Part shown: piece after piece, positions 19,373 through 28,195 of the stretch
Position numbering within the stretch: position 1 is the stretch's first letter
How the letters are laid out: every line of letters begins with the position of its first letter
Assembly (NCBI RefSeq): GCF_001942495.1
Contig: NZ_MKZS01000001.1
Coordinates: forward strand, 4,569,937 to 4,633,936
DNA: 64,000 nucleotides
Source of the DNA: Moorena bouillonii PNG
GTDB lineage: Bacteria > Cyanobacteriota > Cyanobacteriia > Cyanobacteriales > Coleofasciculaceae
Direction: 5' to 3'
Translations under genes and position numbers: made by a program
The notes under the pieces: model-generated
What the model was told of the DNA's origin: nothing
Database searches by the model: none
The model's input: only the letters and a program-made list of their open reading frames with translations

Positions 19373-20644
19373 TCAATCTGAAAACTGCTGTAATTCAATC
19401 AGTGAATTATGGTTAGGTTTCTTAGTAATTTGAGTTAATAGTGCTTCATAGGAGTTGAGAGCGTTTTGATAGGCGAAGTGCTTCAGAGCAAATTTTCTAC
19501 CTTGTTGACCTAGAGATACCCCCTGCTCAGGATTTTCATACAATTCGACAATTGCAGATGCTAAAGCCTGGGACTGTTGTGGTGGTACCACTACACCACC
19601 ACCACTTTGTCGAACAACTCGCGCTGCAGTTCCATTCAAAGGCACAGAAGCAATGATCGGTCGTCCGCAAGCCAATAGCACTTGAATTTTTGAGGGCATA
19701 TTAAAGGAAACAACGTTACGCTTTTGCACAACTAAACCTATATCTGCTGCTGCCAACATTTCTGGTAACTTCTCTCGGGGTTGGAAAGGTAAAAGCTTGA
19801 TATTACTAGCATTGCAAGTCTGACAGTCTTGCTGTAGCTGCTGTAGAGCCTTAGATTCTCCAACAATGACGAAGACAATTTCTGGAATATGCCTGACCAG
19901 ATTAGCCGCCTTCACTACTGTTTCGAGTCCCTGAGTCAAGGCAATATTACCGGAATAGAGTACTACAAACTTGCCATCAAGATGGTAAGCAGTGCGAAAG
20001 GAATTGCCTTCTTTGGGTAAGGGACGGATAAAATTAACATTCGCCCAGTTGGGGATACAGGTAATTTTGTCTAATGGTACTCCTTTACTTACTAAATTGT
20101 CAACGAATCCCTCAGAAATAACAGTGATTGTATGAGCACTGTGGTAGGCAAACTTCTCTAAAGCTTCAAAGATACGGATAGCTAGTTTGTTTCTAATTAG
20201 ACCAACCTGTACAGCAGCTTCTGGCAAAATATCCTGTAAATTCAGTAATACTGGGCAGTTGTACAACCAACCAAGTAAAGCAGCTGGCACACTAACCGGC
20301 AGCGACGGTACTGTCAGTAGAATCACATCAGGTCGCCAGCCCCGGAAAGCCTGAATCAAACTGGTCACGACGAAGCTACCATCTAGTAGTATCCGTGTCA
20401 CTACACCAGGCTTTGGTCGAATCCAGACATAGGAGCGTTGAATTATTACTCCCTTTCTTTCTTCAGTCAGATAGTACTTGCCTTGATATTTATCATAGAT
20501 AGAGCGCTGGGGATAGTTGGGCATACTAGTGAGGACTCGTACTTCATGTCCTGCCTTGACCAAACCTTCTGCCAGTTCCGTCATTAATGGGGCAATGCCT
20601 ATCGGTTCAGGATGATAATTATAGGAGTAGATTAATATGCGCAT
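19373..20644 (-). CDS. WcaI-like family 4 glycosyltransferase
   Basis: 423 residues, a GT-B enzyme of the WcaI (colanic acid) type. It starts MRILIYSYNYHPEPIGIAP, the typical N-terminal Rossmann strand and loop of this group. It continues VLTSMPNYPQRSIYDKYQGK, and the C-terminal domain has FVVLYSGNIALTQGLETVV and the donor-site region PSKIQVLLACGRPIIAS. It would add a sugar to a lipid-linked EPS precursor. It is convergent with the PEP-synthase-like gene (112 bp between stops) and its promoter would lie in the long gap upstream. A longer intact copy of the start is not seen. Confidence 0.88.
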   Translation of the reverse strand: MRILIYSYNYHPEPIGIAPLMTELAEGLVKAGHEVRVLTSMPNYPQRSIYDKYQGKYYLTEERKGVIIQRSYVWIRPKPGVVTRILLDGSFVVTSLIQAFRGWRPDVILLTVPSLPVSVPAALLGWLYNCPVLLNLQDILPEAAVQVGLIRNKLAIRIFEALEKFAYHSAHTITVISEGFVDNLVSKGVPLDKITCIPNWANVNFIRPLPKEGNSFRTAYHLDGKFVVLYSGNIALTQGLETVVKAANLVRHIPEIVFVIVGESKALQQLQQDCQTCNASNIKLLPFQPREKLPEMLAAADIGLVVQKRNVVSFNMPSKIQVLLACGRPIIASVPLNGTAARVVRQSGGGVVVPPQQSQALASAIVELYENPEQGVSLGQQGRKFALKHFAYQNALNSYEALLTQITKKPNHNSLIELQQFSD

Positions 20645-22938
20645 GAATGTTATTGGTAGAGCGAGTAGTCTGTCAAGTTAACCTTTGACAGGTGGACAAG
20701 CGATGCATCGCTTTTTACAATTCCTACACGAAACACCTATATCTAGTTAGTTATATCTATCAGTTACTTAGCAACTGGTGTCTAATTATCCTAGATACTT
20801 TAGTGTTTGAATTTTCACCTTTAAGAGAAAAATTTTCACTTTACTAATTCAAAGAGTTTGGTTTAACTTTCGACGTTATAGCCTTGATGACTAGATAGTC
20901 AATCTGCTTTGTCTGTTGATGCTTATGGACTGAAGCAACAGCGAATATACCAAAAGCTATTAATCTCAATAGAGCAGTAGGTTAGACAGACGTGCTTAGG
21001 CGCTATTCTCTCTAAGAATACAGACAGAAAAACTAAATTAATCTGACCTTTTGTAGTAGGCAATAATTAGTCCTAACACTTAGGGTAGCTCCTGCTGAGC
21101 ATTCCATTTTATTGGTTCTATTCATATAGCTATCAAAACTATCAGACTCACTGGTTGGACTCCTCATACCATCTTAGCAATCGTCAATTTTATAATATAC
21201 CTGGGAGGGTACCTTTTTGATTTTTGATTACAACTCTACTAACAATCCCCTTAAATAAAGATGGTTATTCAAGCTTTTTTTAAAAAAACATTAAACGCAA
21301 TTTATAAAATTATTATCCAGATAATAATTTTATAAATTAAATGCCATTATTCTCCCTAGAGAATAAACCAGATAAACCTCTAATTTAAATAGCTCCATAA
21401 ATTCCACTACTGCTGTAATCTTAGATAGTTCTTTAAGTGTTGATTTTTGCATAAGAAATCTCTTGATCAAGGCAGATAATTAATAGATAGCTAAGCTTTA
21501 TAGGTCTCTATTATTTTAGATAACGCTAATGGTGTTGCTGGTTTTATCAAAACTATCTATATAGTAGAATAGTATCTATTTTATAGATGAAGTTTATAAA
21601 TGAGTCGTGAACGTAAAACTAGCTGAAAGTATTATTTCAAAAGGGTGCTTTGTTCATAACTCAAATGGAAACGCCATAGGACTATACAAAATATTGGGTT
21701 CAGCCATGTTACTATGCCCCACTACCTGTTTTTATAAAGTAACTACGGGAAAGCTTATCAAAAACAGCTGTTAATTTTCAATTATATAATTTTAAAGATT
21801 GTGTGAATCAAATGTGAAACTATAGACTTATTATAACACTCTATGGGGAAATCTGAAATCCTTACCTAGCTAGGAGCTAGTTTTGGGAAATATTACTGGA
21901 TTAATAAGCTATAGACTTTATAAGCTGTTGAGGAAAAAATGAGCACGGATTCTTTGAATGCTTTTGCCCTGCTCTAACGGTGTTTGAAAATTAACAGTGT
22001 TGCCGAATTACCTCCAAACTTCAGCAAAGCGATGCAGCGTGGTCTTGGGGAGCCAATGCGGTCTTGGGGGGAACCCCCATGAGCAACTGGCATGGAAACC
22101 CCCACTCGCGCTTTGCATGGCTGACAGGGGGTTATAAACCTGGATTTGGAATCAGGCTATCAAGGAAAGGGCTCTCCTAACTATCTTGACTTAAGTGGTT
22201 AGCCCAAAATAAAAAATCAGTAAAGACTTTGTGAAGAAATTTGTGAATAAATGGTAAAGAAAAGGGGGAGATAAGACCCAGTAAGGCTTACAAAAATAAG
22301 CGATCGCAACAGCACGGTGCTTAGTCCAACGTTACCGCAGGGGATACTCACCACACTCCGTACTCAGCATTCCTTCAGTACTAAGTTTGGTAAACCAGAG
22401 GAATTCAGAACCCTAAAATCTTACCCAATTACCCCTAAAGTAAAGGAAAAGCCCACTTTTGGGTAAGATGTTTGATGGTTTTTGGTGATGATGTGTGATG
22501 CCGCGATGGTTTTGGGAACGCTGTAATTGTAATCAAGAACGGTAGGGATGGGTAAACCGGGGATGGGACAATGGCGGACAAACAAAACTCTTAAGCTTAG
22601 ACCTGATTGGCTGATCGCTTTATTTATAGCACTACGCATTCAGATGTTTGACATTCCTAAACTCCGAAACGTAAGTAATCGCTTACTTCTGACTTCTGAC
22701 TTCTGACTTCTGACGCTAAGCGTAGCGCTATATATACCATTTTCCGAGAGTCAGTGAACTTCTGCTATGGTCAAAGCCCCAATTCCTCACTCCTACCAGT
22801 GGCTCAAACTTTACCAAATCTTGACAGTTATAGCGTGTTAACTCATGTAGATTCAACATACATTCAAGAAGAGAATAATGATGTGAATCTGTGCTGTTAA
22901 TACCCATACAGTGTACTATCAATTCCTATACAAAATAG
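20645..22938. other. 2.3-kb AT-rich stretch without genes
   Basis: No supported gene is seen. 20645-22000 is strongly AT-rich with scattered stops in all frames. At 22020-22135 there is a repeat with two GGTCTTGGGG units and inverted GGGGGGAACCCCC blocks. It resembles the GCAGTCTATCCCCATGAGCG segment at about 43755. A 72-codon frame at 22421-22639 (-) looks like chance. The gap separates two EPS gene blocks and carries the promoters of the WcaI-like gene (left) and of the aminotransferase (right). Confidence 0.5.
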
Positions 22939-24108
22939 ATGAGTTACCAAGTTCCGGTCAAAGTTCCCTTCGTTTCACTAGCTCAACAACACGGACCTAT
23001 TCAAACCGAGCTAGAGCAGGCAATTCAAGCTGTAGTGCAGCAGGGAGATTTTGTTCTCGGTAAAGCCTTGATCAATTTTGAGACAGCATTTGCGGCTGCT
23101 TGTGGTGTCGAATACGGTATCGGAGTGGGATCTGGGACCGATGCGATCGCACTCGGATTACAAGCCTGTGGCATTAGTGCTGGGGATGAAGTGATTTGTC
23201 CTGCTAACACCTTTATCGCTACAGTGATGGGGATCATAGCTGCTGGTGCTACGCCAATTTTGGTGGATTGTAACCCCCGTACTGCCCTAATTGATCTCAA
23301 TAGTGCCAAACAAGCAATTACAGCCAAAACCAAGGCAATTGTCCCTGTGCACCTTTACGGTCAGATGGTATCTCCGAGTGAGTTAATGGCATTTGCTGAT
23401 GCCCACAACTTACTAATTTTTGAAGATGCAGCACAAGCTCACTTAGCAAAGCGAGAGGATTATTATGCTGGTTCTGTGGGCAAGGCGGCAGCATTTAGTT
23501 TCTACCCGAGTAAAAACTTGGGTGCCTTTGGTAACGGTGGCATGGTAATCACTAATGATGCTACGGTGGCAGAAAAAGTGCGATCGCTTCGCAATTACGG
23601 AGCACCTCGCAAATATTTTCATACCGACATCGGCAAAAATAGCCGTTTAGACACGTTACAAGCTGCTATCCTCAATGTCAAACTGCCTTATTTGACTGGG
23701 TGGAACCAGTCACGCTACTGGGCAGCTGCGCAGTACGACAATCTACTCAAGGCTTTGGAAGGTCAGGGGATTGTGCCCATAGAAAACCACAGCGGGCCAG
23801 GTCATGTCTACCACCTTTATGTGATTCGGGTGGGTAAACAATGTCCCTTTAACCGAGAGAGCATCCAGGATGCTCTGGCCTCAGTGGGAATTCAAACCGG
23901 TATTCATTATCCAATCCCTTGCCATCTCCAGCCAGCTTACAAGTACTTGGGATATCAAGCCGGTGACTTTCCCCATGCCGAAGCTCTGTGCAATGAGATT
24001 TTATCTCTACCAATTTATCCCAACTTGAGCAAGGAGCAGATTGAGCAGGTTGTTGATGGGTTAGCTAATTTATTAGGCATCCTTGAGCCATTAGTTATTA
24101 ATCATTAA
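22939..24108 (+). CDS. DegT/DnrJ/EryC1/StrS sugar aminotransferase
   Basis: 389 residues, usual length. This PLP enzyme converts a keto sugar nucleotide to an amino sugar. The start has VPFVSLAQQHGPIQTELEQA and GTDAIALGLQA. The aspartate that contacts PLP is in LLIFEDAAQAH. The Schiff-base Lys is in FSFYPSKNLGAFGNGG (about residue 191). The last part has YHLYVIRVG and SVGIQTGIHYPIPCHLQPAY, which line the active site. It is 3 bp from the exosortase gene, so probably one operon supplies an amino sugar for the EPS. Which sugar cannot be told from sequence. Confidence 0.9.
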   Translation: MSYQVPVKVPFVSLAQQHGPIQTELEQAIQAVVQQGDFVLGKALINFETAFAAACGVEYGIGVGSGTDAIALGLQACGISAGDEVICPANTFIATVMGIIAAGATPILVDCNPRTALIDLNSAKQAITAKTKAIVPVHLYGQMVSPSELMAFADAHNLLIFEDAAQAHLAKREDYYAGSVGKAAAFSFYPSKNLGAFGNGGMVITNDATVAEKVRSLRNYGAPRKYFHTDIGKNSRLDTLQAAILNVKLPYLTGWNQSRYWAAAQYDNLLKALEGQGIVPIENHSGPGHVYHLYVIRVGKQCPFNRESIQDALASVGIQTGIHYPIPCHLQPAYKYLGYQAGDFPHAEALCNEILSLPIYPNLSKEQIEQVVDGLANLLGILEPLVINH

Positions 24109-24111
24109 ACT

Positions 24112-25011
24112 ATGCAAATTGGACGCAAAATTCCTATTGCCATTGATCGCTATCTACTGGACGGTTTGATCATCGCTTTGCTAGTCATTATTTATGGTCC
24201 TGTGCTGATGCATTGGTATGATGGCTGGCTGAATAAAAGTATCAGCATTACCCATGAATACTTTAGCCATGGTTTGATTGGGCTACCGTTTGCTGCCAAT
24301 ATTGTGTGGACGAACCGACGACGGTGGCATAATCTTACTGATACAGCGCATCCCTTTGGTGTAGTGTTACTGATGATTGGAGCAGTAAGCTATCTTAGCG
24401 GTCAATCAGAACTGGTAAATTTATCGTTTCCAATGGTTTTAGCTGGTATGAGCCTATGGTTAAAAGGGATTGGTGGCTTTAAGCTACAAAGTTTTCCTTT
24501 GCTGCTAGTGGCTTTGGCAACTCCAACAGCAGTTCCCTATTTGATTGAACCTTATATCTTGCCCCTACAACGCTTTATTGCTGCCATGGCTGCCTTTATT
24601 CTGACTCAGTTTGGGATGAATGTCAGACTCGAAGGGATTAACTTGTTCGTAAGTGACCGAATTGTGGAGGTAGCGCCCCACTGTGCTGGTCTTAAGATGT
24701 TATTTACTTGCCTGTATGTGAGTTTGATGTTGCTTTACTGGAGCGGTGCTATTGAGTCACGTCTAAAGACTATTTGGCTGTTATCCGGTGCGCTGGTTAT
24801 CAGTGTTAGTGCTAATATTGTCCGCAATAGTGTGCTTACGTTTTTCCATGGCAGTGGGCAAGATAAGGCATTTCATTGGCTGCATGAAAGCTGGGGCGGC
24901 GACCTGTATTCAGCGATGATGTTAGTGATGCTGGTTCTATTAATGAAGTTGATTGAAAAATACTTCCCTTCAGACCCCAACTTGACTCCGTTGGCTAACC
25001 ATCAAGATTAA
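24112..25011 (+). CDS. Exosortase (cyanoexosortase B-like)
   Basis: 299 residues with about eight membrane helices. Exosortases are membrane transpeptidase-like proteins that process PEP-CTERM tails of exported proteins, and they often sit in EPS loci. The triad is visible: Cys in VAPHCAGLKM (about residue 190), Arg in NIVRNSVL (about 237) and His in FHWLHESWGG (about 257). A cyanoexosortase B type is likely because the next gene resembles its known partner. It follows the aminotransferase by 3 bp. No PEP-CTERM substrate was found in this window. Confidence 0.85.
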   Translation: MQIGRKIPIAIDRYLLDGLIIALLVIIYGPVLMHWYDGWLNKSISITHEYFSHGLIGLPFAANIVWTNRRRWHNLTDTAHPFGVVLLMIGAVSYLSGQSELVNLSFPMVLAGMSLWLKGIGGFKLQSFPLLLVALATPTAVPYLIEPYILPLQRFIAAMAAFILTQFGMNVRLEGINLFVSDRIVEVAPHCAGLKMLFTCLYVSLMLLYWSGAIESRLKTIWLLSGALVISVSANIVRNSVLTFFHGSGQDKAFHWLHESWGGDLYSAMMLVMLVLLMKLIEKYFPSDPNLTPLANHQD

Positions 25012-25017
25012 ACATTA

Positions 25018-25126
25018 TAGTTTTTAATTGGGTGAGGTACACAATTTTGGTATTTTAGGGAACAGGGAATAGGGAACAAAGAATAGGGAAAAAAATATGT
25101 GTACCTCAGAAATCCGATAAAGGCTA
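25018..25126. repeat. MITE-like palindromic element (copy 3)
   Basis: It begins TAGTTTTTAATTGGGTGAGG, with GAGGTACAC nearby, and ends GTGTACCTCAGAAATCC to GGCTA. The core is GGGAA/TAGG repeats. It has a TA on the left, but no TA is seen on the right. It lies between the exosortase gene and its partner gene. Confidence 0.5.
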
Positions 25127-25133
25127 GAGAATC

Positions 25134-25961
25134 ATGAAATCAGTAAGTTTAATTAAGTTAATTAAGCCCTGGCAAATCTCCAGGGGAGTCTTACTGGTGT
25201 TGCTGTTAGTCTTGGTAATAATCGGAGCAGTACCAGGTTACTTGACAGGAAACTGGCCTTGGGCAAAACTGCCACCAGTGACTAACCTCCAACAGATAAA
25301 AGTTATCCGCAAGACGGGAATAGAACTATCTGACTGGCAAACTGTTGAGCAACAAACCATAAGGATTGGCGGCCATAAATGGTCTTTGCAGTTCATAGAG
25401 CAGGATCAGCAAAAACCAGTGTGGTTATTTTTGCTTCCCCAAAATGGTCCTAAATCCCAGCCACAGGTAGAATGGGAAGATCTTAGCGGATTTATGAGAC
25501 AACGATTGGGACAATGGAAGACGGATTCTTATAGTCAAATCAAGTTTGTGGTCAACGGATCTGATGTTGAGGAGAAGACCGAGGCTGATCCGACCATCAC
25601 AACCCAGCCCAAAAGCTACCCCAAAAGTGTGGTTAACGCCCGTTTCTTTCGTGGGTGGAATCAGCGGCAAACCTTCGCTATAGTACAATGGTATGCCTGG
25701 CCAGAGGGTGGTAATCCTGCTCCTAGCCGTTGGTTCTGGGCTGATCAATTGGCTCAGTTACACCGGAAACGGGTGCCTTGGGTTGCGGTGAATATCCAAA
25801 TTCCCATAGAACCTTTGGGTGATCTTGAAAATTTTAGGCCAATAGCCGAATCTCTCAGTAAAATGGTTCAAACTGCTTTGATGAGCGATCCTTTTGCGGA
25901 GCAAGCTAGTAGTATTGAAAGTATTAAGGATCAAGGCTCAAAGATGAAGGCTCAAGCATGA
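25134..25961 (+). CDS. Exosortase system-associated protein (EpsI-like role)
   Basis: 275 residues. A single N-terminal membrane helix (about residues 18-37) is followed by an exported domain with many Trp and a Gln/His pattern (FAIVQWYAWPEGGNPAPS, WFWADQLAQLHRKRVPW). This resembles the protein that goes with cyanoexosortase B. It acts with the exosortase at the membrane; its detailed role is not established. A MITE-like copy separates it from the exosortase, but the spacing (122 bp) still allows one transcript. The final about ten residues are coded by a repeat-like Lys/Gln-rich end, after which AAGGATGAAGGCTCAAGGAT repeats begin. Confidence 0.75.
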   Translation: MKSVSLIKLIKPWQISRGVLLVLLLVLVIIGAVPGYLTGNWPWAKLPPVTNLQQIKVIRKTGIELSDWQTVEQQTIRIGGHKWSLQFIEQDQQKPVWLFLLPQNGPKSQPQVEWEDLSGFMRQRLGQWKTDSYSQIKFVVNGSDVEEKTEADPTITTQPKSYPKSVVNARFFRGWNQRQTFAIVQWYAWPEGGNPAPSRWFWADQLAQLHRKRVPWVAVNIQIPIEPLGDLENFRPIAESLSKMVQTALMSDPFAEQASSIESIKDQGSKMKAQA

Positions 25962-26142
25962 AGGATGAAGGCTCAAGGATGAGGAATCAAGGATCAAGGG
26001 TGAAATGGGTTTATTGCTGGAACACTTAGGGTTGACTAAAACGTTTATCGACAACTAGAAGTTAAACGTCAGAGTTGCCTCTTCAGACTTACCTCTTCAG
26101 ACTTTCTACTTCCCACTTCAGACTTGAGATTTCAGACTTGAG

Positions 26143-27576
26143 ATGATAAGTGACCATTGGAAAATGACAACTGACACCCACAGGTTTGGTAACCAAGTTC
26201 TGAATTTATCTTTATTTGGGGGTACCGTATTATTATGGCTGGTTAGTTCTGGAGTTTGGGTCAGCCCTGGTTTGGCTAAGCTTGTCGGAAATTTACCGAC
26301 ATCGGTGCAAAATCTTGGCGATGGGATTAGCGATCGCGCTCAGTTGCCTACGTTTAGTTCCATGGAACGGGAAACAAGGGAAACTGTTGAATCAGGGGAA
26401 AGGGAAAGGACTGAACTGGAAACCTCTGAAACCACGCCTGAGACAACCCCTGAGACAACCCCTGAGGTAACCCCTGAGGCAACCCCTGAGGCAACCCCTG
26501 AGACCATAGAGGTAACGGAAACGTTGCCACCTCCACCACCGTTGAGCAACCCTGAACCGGTCTCAGAGGAGAATCGATTAGAACAGTTGGAGGAAATGTT
26601 ACCTCCTTTGGGCTACCCAGAGACTCTGTCACAGGTGAGTCCATCTGATGAATTTAATCTCCACTACCTAGGGCGAGAAGATGTAATCGCAGTGAGTGTG
26701 ACAAATTTTCCGAATCTGGCTTTTCAAAGTGCTATTGATTCTGACGGAAATATTGTGGTACCGCTGTTCGGTAAGCTACGAGTGGTGGGACTTACTCTAG
26801 AGGCGGCTCAAGATGTAATTCAAAATGTCTTAAATGAATTTGTGATTGATCCTGAAGTAGTTGTGAGCCTACTGAGTACACCACAGGTTCAGATTACGGT
26901 GAGTGGTGAGGTGTTTCGACCAGGCTATTACCCCCTGCCACCAGGAACTCAACCGAATCAAGCCCTTACTGCTGCGGGTGGTACGACTACGATTGCTGAT
27001 TTGCGGACTATTTTGATTCGTCGTAAGTCGGTGGTGAATAATTCCATCATTGAGCGAGAAATTGATTTGCTGACACCGCTGCAAAATGGGACAACTCCAT
27101 CGGAATTGAACCTCCGGGATGGGGATGCTATTATTGTGCGAAAGTTGGAGGTGGGTAATACTACCGATTATGATCGGCAGCTGGTAGCTCGTTCTAACCT
27201 AGCTCAACAACAAATCAGCGTTCGAGTGTTGAGCTATCCTAATGGCACAATTGGTAACTTGACATTAGCTAATGGTAGTACGTTTATTGATGCCTTAACA
27301 GCAATTTCTCCTAACCCAGATAATGCTGATTTGGATAGCATTGCCTTAATTCGTTTTGATCCAGAACAGGGCAAAGCAGTTACTCAAAAGCTAGACGGGG
27401 AAAAGCTACTAAAGGGTGATGTTTCCCAAAATGTGCCACTTCAAGATGAAGATGTGATCGTGGTTGGTCGAAGTCTTATTGCTAAGATTTCTGCTGCTCT
27501 GAGTATAGTGACTCGACCCTTCAACGATTTTCTGGGATTCCGGAGGTTTTTTGAGGAAATACCAGACCTGTTTTGA
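26143..27576 (+). CDS. Wza-like polysaccharide export protein (SLBB domains)
   Basis: 477 residues, an outer-membrane polysaccharide export protein. A signal-type helix lies at about 21-44. A low-complexity region at about 83-125 has repeated PETTPE/PEATPE units. The Poly_export domain begins NLHYLGREDVIAVSV (about 169-183) and continues GNIVVPLFGKLRVVG. SLBB-type domains follow (VTVSGEVFRPGYYPLPPG-like, actual start VQITVSGEVFRPGYY; then ISVRVLSYPNGTIG). The repeats in the DNA are 18-bp units (about 26430-26500) and seem to be expanding. An alternative start is the ATG at 26164. Confidence 0.85.
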   Translation: MISDHWKMTTDTHRFGNQVLNLSLFGGTVLLWLVSSGVWVSPGLAKLVGNLPTSVQNLGDGISDRAQLPTFSSMERETRETVESGERERTELETSETTPETTPETTPEVTPEATPEATPETIEVTETLPPPPPLSNPEPVSEENRLEQLEEMLPPLGYPETLSQVSPSDEFNLHYLGREDVIAVSVTNFPNLAFQSAIDSDGNIVVPLFGKLRVVGLTLEAAQDVIQNVLNEFVIDPEVVVSLLSTPQVQITVSGEVFRPGYYPLPPGTQPNQALTAAGGTTTIADLRTILIRRKSVVNNSIIEREIDLLTPLQNGTTPSELNLRDGDAIIVRKLEVGNTTDYDRQLVARSNLAQQQISVRVLSYPNGTIGNLTLANGSTFIDALTAISPNPDNADLDSIALIRFDPEQGKAVTQKLDGEKLLKGDVSQNVPLQDEDVIVVGRSLIAKISAALSIVTRPFNDFLGFRRFFEEIPDLF

Positions 27577-27794
27577 TCAGCTAAGGGTATGACGGGAGCA
27601 GAAATCGATGGAAGCTCTGCCCTAGGGGGTTAGCTTTTCCATCGACAGCACAAAAATCTCCGGATACCTTAATGAATGGACAGAAAACTCCACTACCTGT
27701 CTCGGTTTGTAACTGGTGCTCCGAGTCCCTGTTGACTAAGCGGTAAAAATAGAAATAGGCTACAGGATTTTTCGATCACAAAAATCAAAAAACG

Positions 27795-28165
27795 CGGAAT
27801 CCCCGTCTTTTTAAAGCGGGGAGGAAGCGTAATAGCGCGCTTTTAGCCGTCAACTATAATTAAAGAAGACTGAAATAGGCAAAGGCACTCTTAACTTCAG
27901 AGTAACGGCTAGGCCAGTAAGTCAGTGTCGGCGAGTGATGCGCAAAACGAAGTATTGGGGCTGTCCGAGAATTGACTCGGTTGTAGAAGCTACGAATGCG
28001 AGCAATCCCTCCCATTCGTAGAGTAAGCCAGCCTGGAGGTTCGGCGGTTGACCCTTGGATTCGATTAATTTGGAGTCTAGGCGCGTCAAGTATGCTAGGG
28101 CTACTGAAAACCAACGTTCTGAAGTCTGGGCGAAAGCCCCCGTGCTTCAGCCGGGGGTAAGCTTA
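27795..28165 (-). mobile_element. Possible IS200/IS605-like miniature element
   Basis: About 370 bp lies between two hairpins typical of IS200/IS605 ends. At 28137-28157, CCCCC-GTGCTTCAGC-CGGGGG sits by GAAAGCC. At 27801-27821, CCCCGTCTTTTTAAAGCGGGG sits by GGAATCC. No TnpA or TnpB is coded inside, and an 84-codon frame at 27860-28114 (-) has no recognisable motif. It may be a deletion derivative that keeps the ends and perhaps an omega-RNA scaffold. The call is by resemblance only. Confidence 0.4.
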
Positions 28166-28195
28166 CTGCTGCCTTAACAATAGCGAAAATTACTT

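Noticed and set aside
22421-22639. 72-residue gene on the minus strand
   Set aside because: No family pattern, no start signal, and it lies in repeat-bearing sequence.
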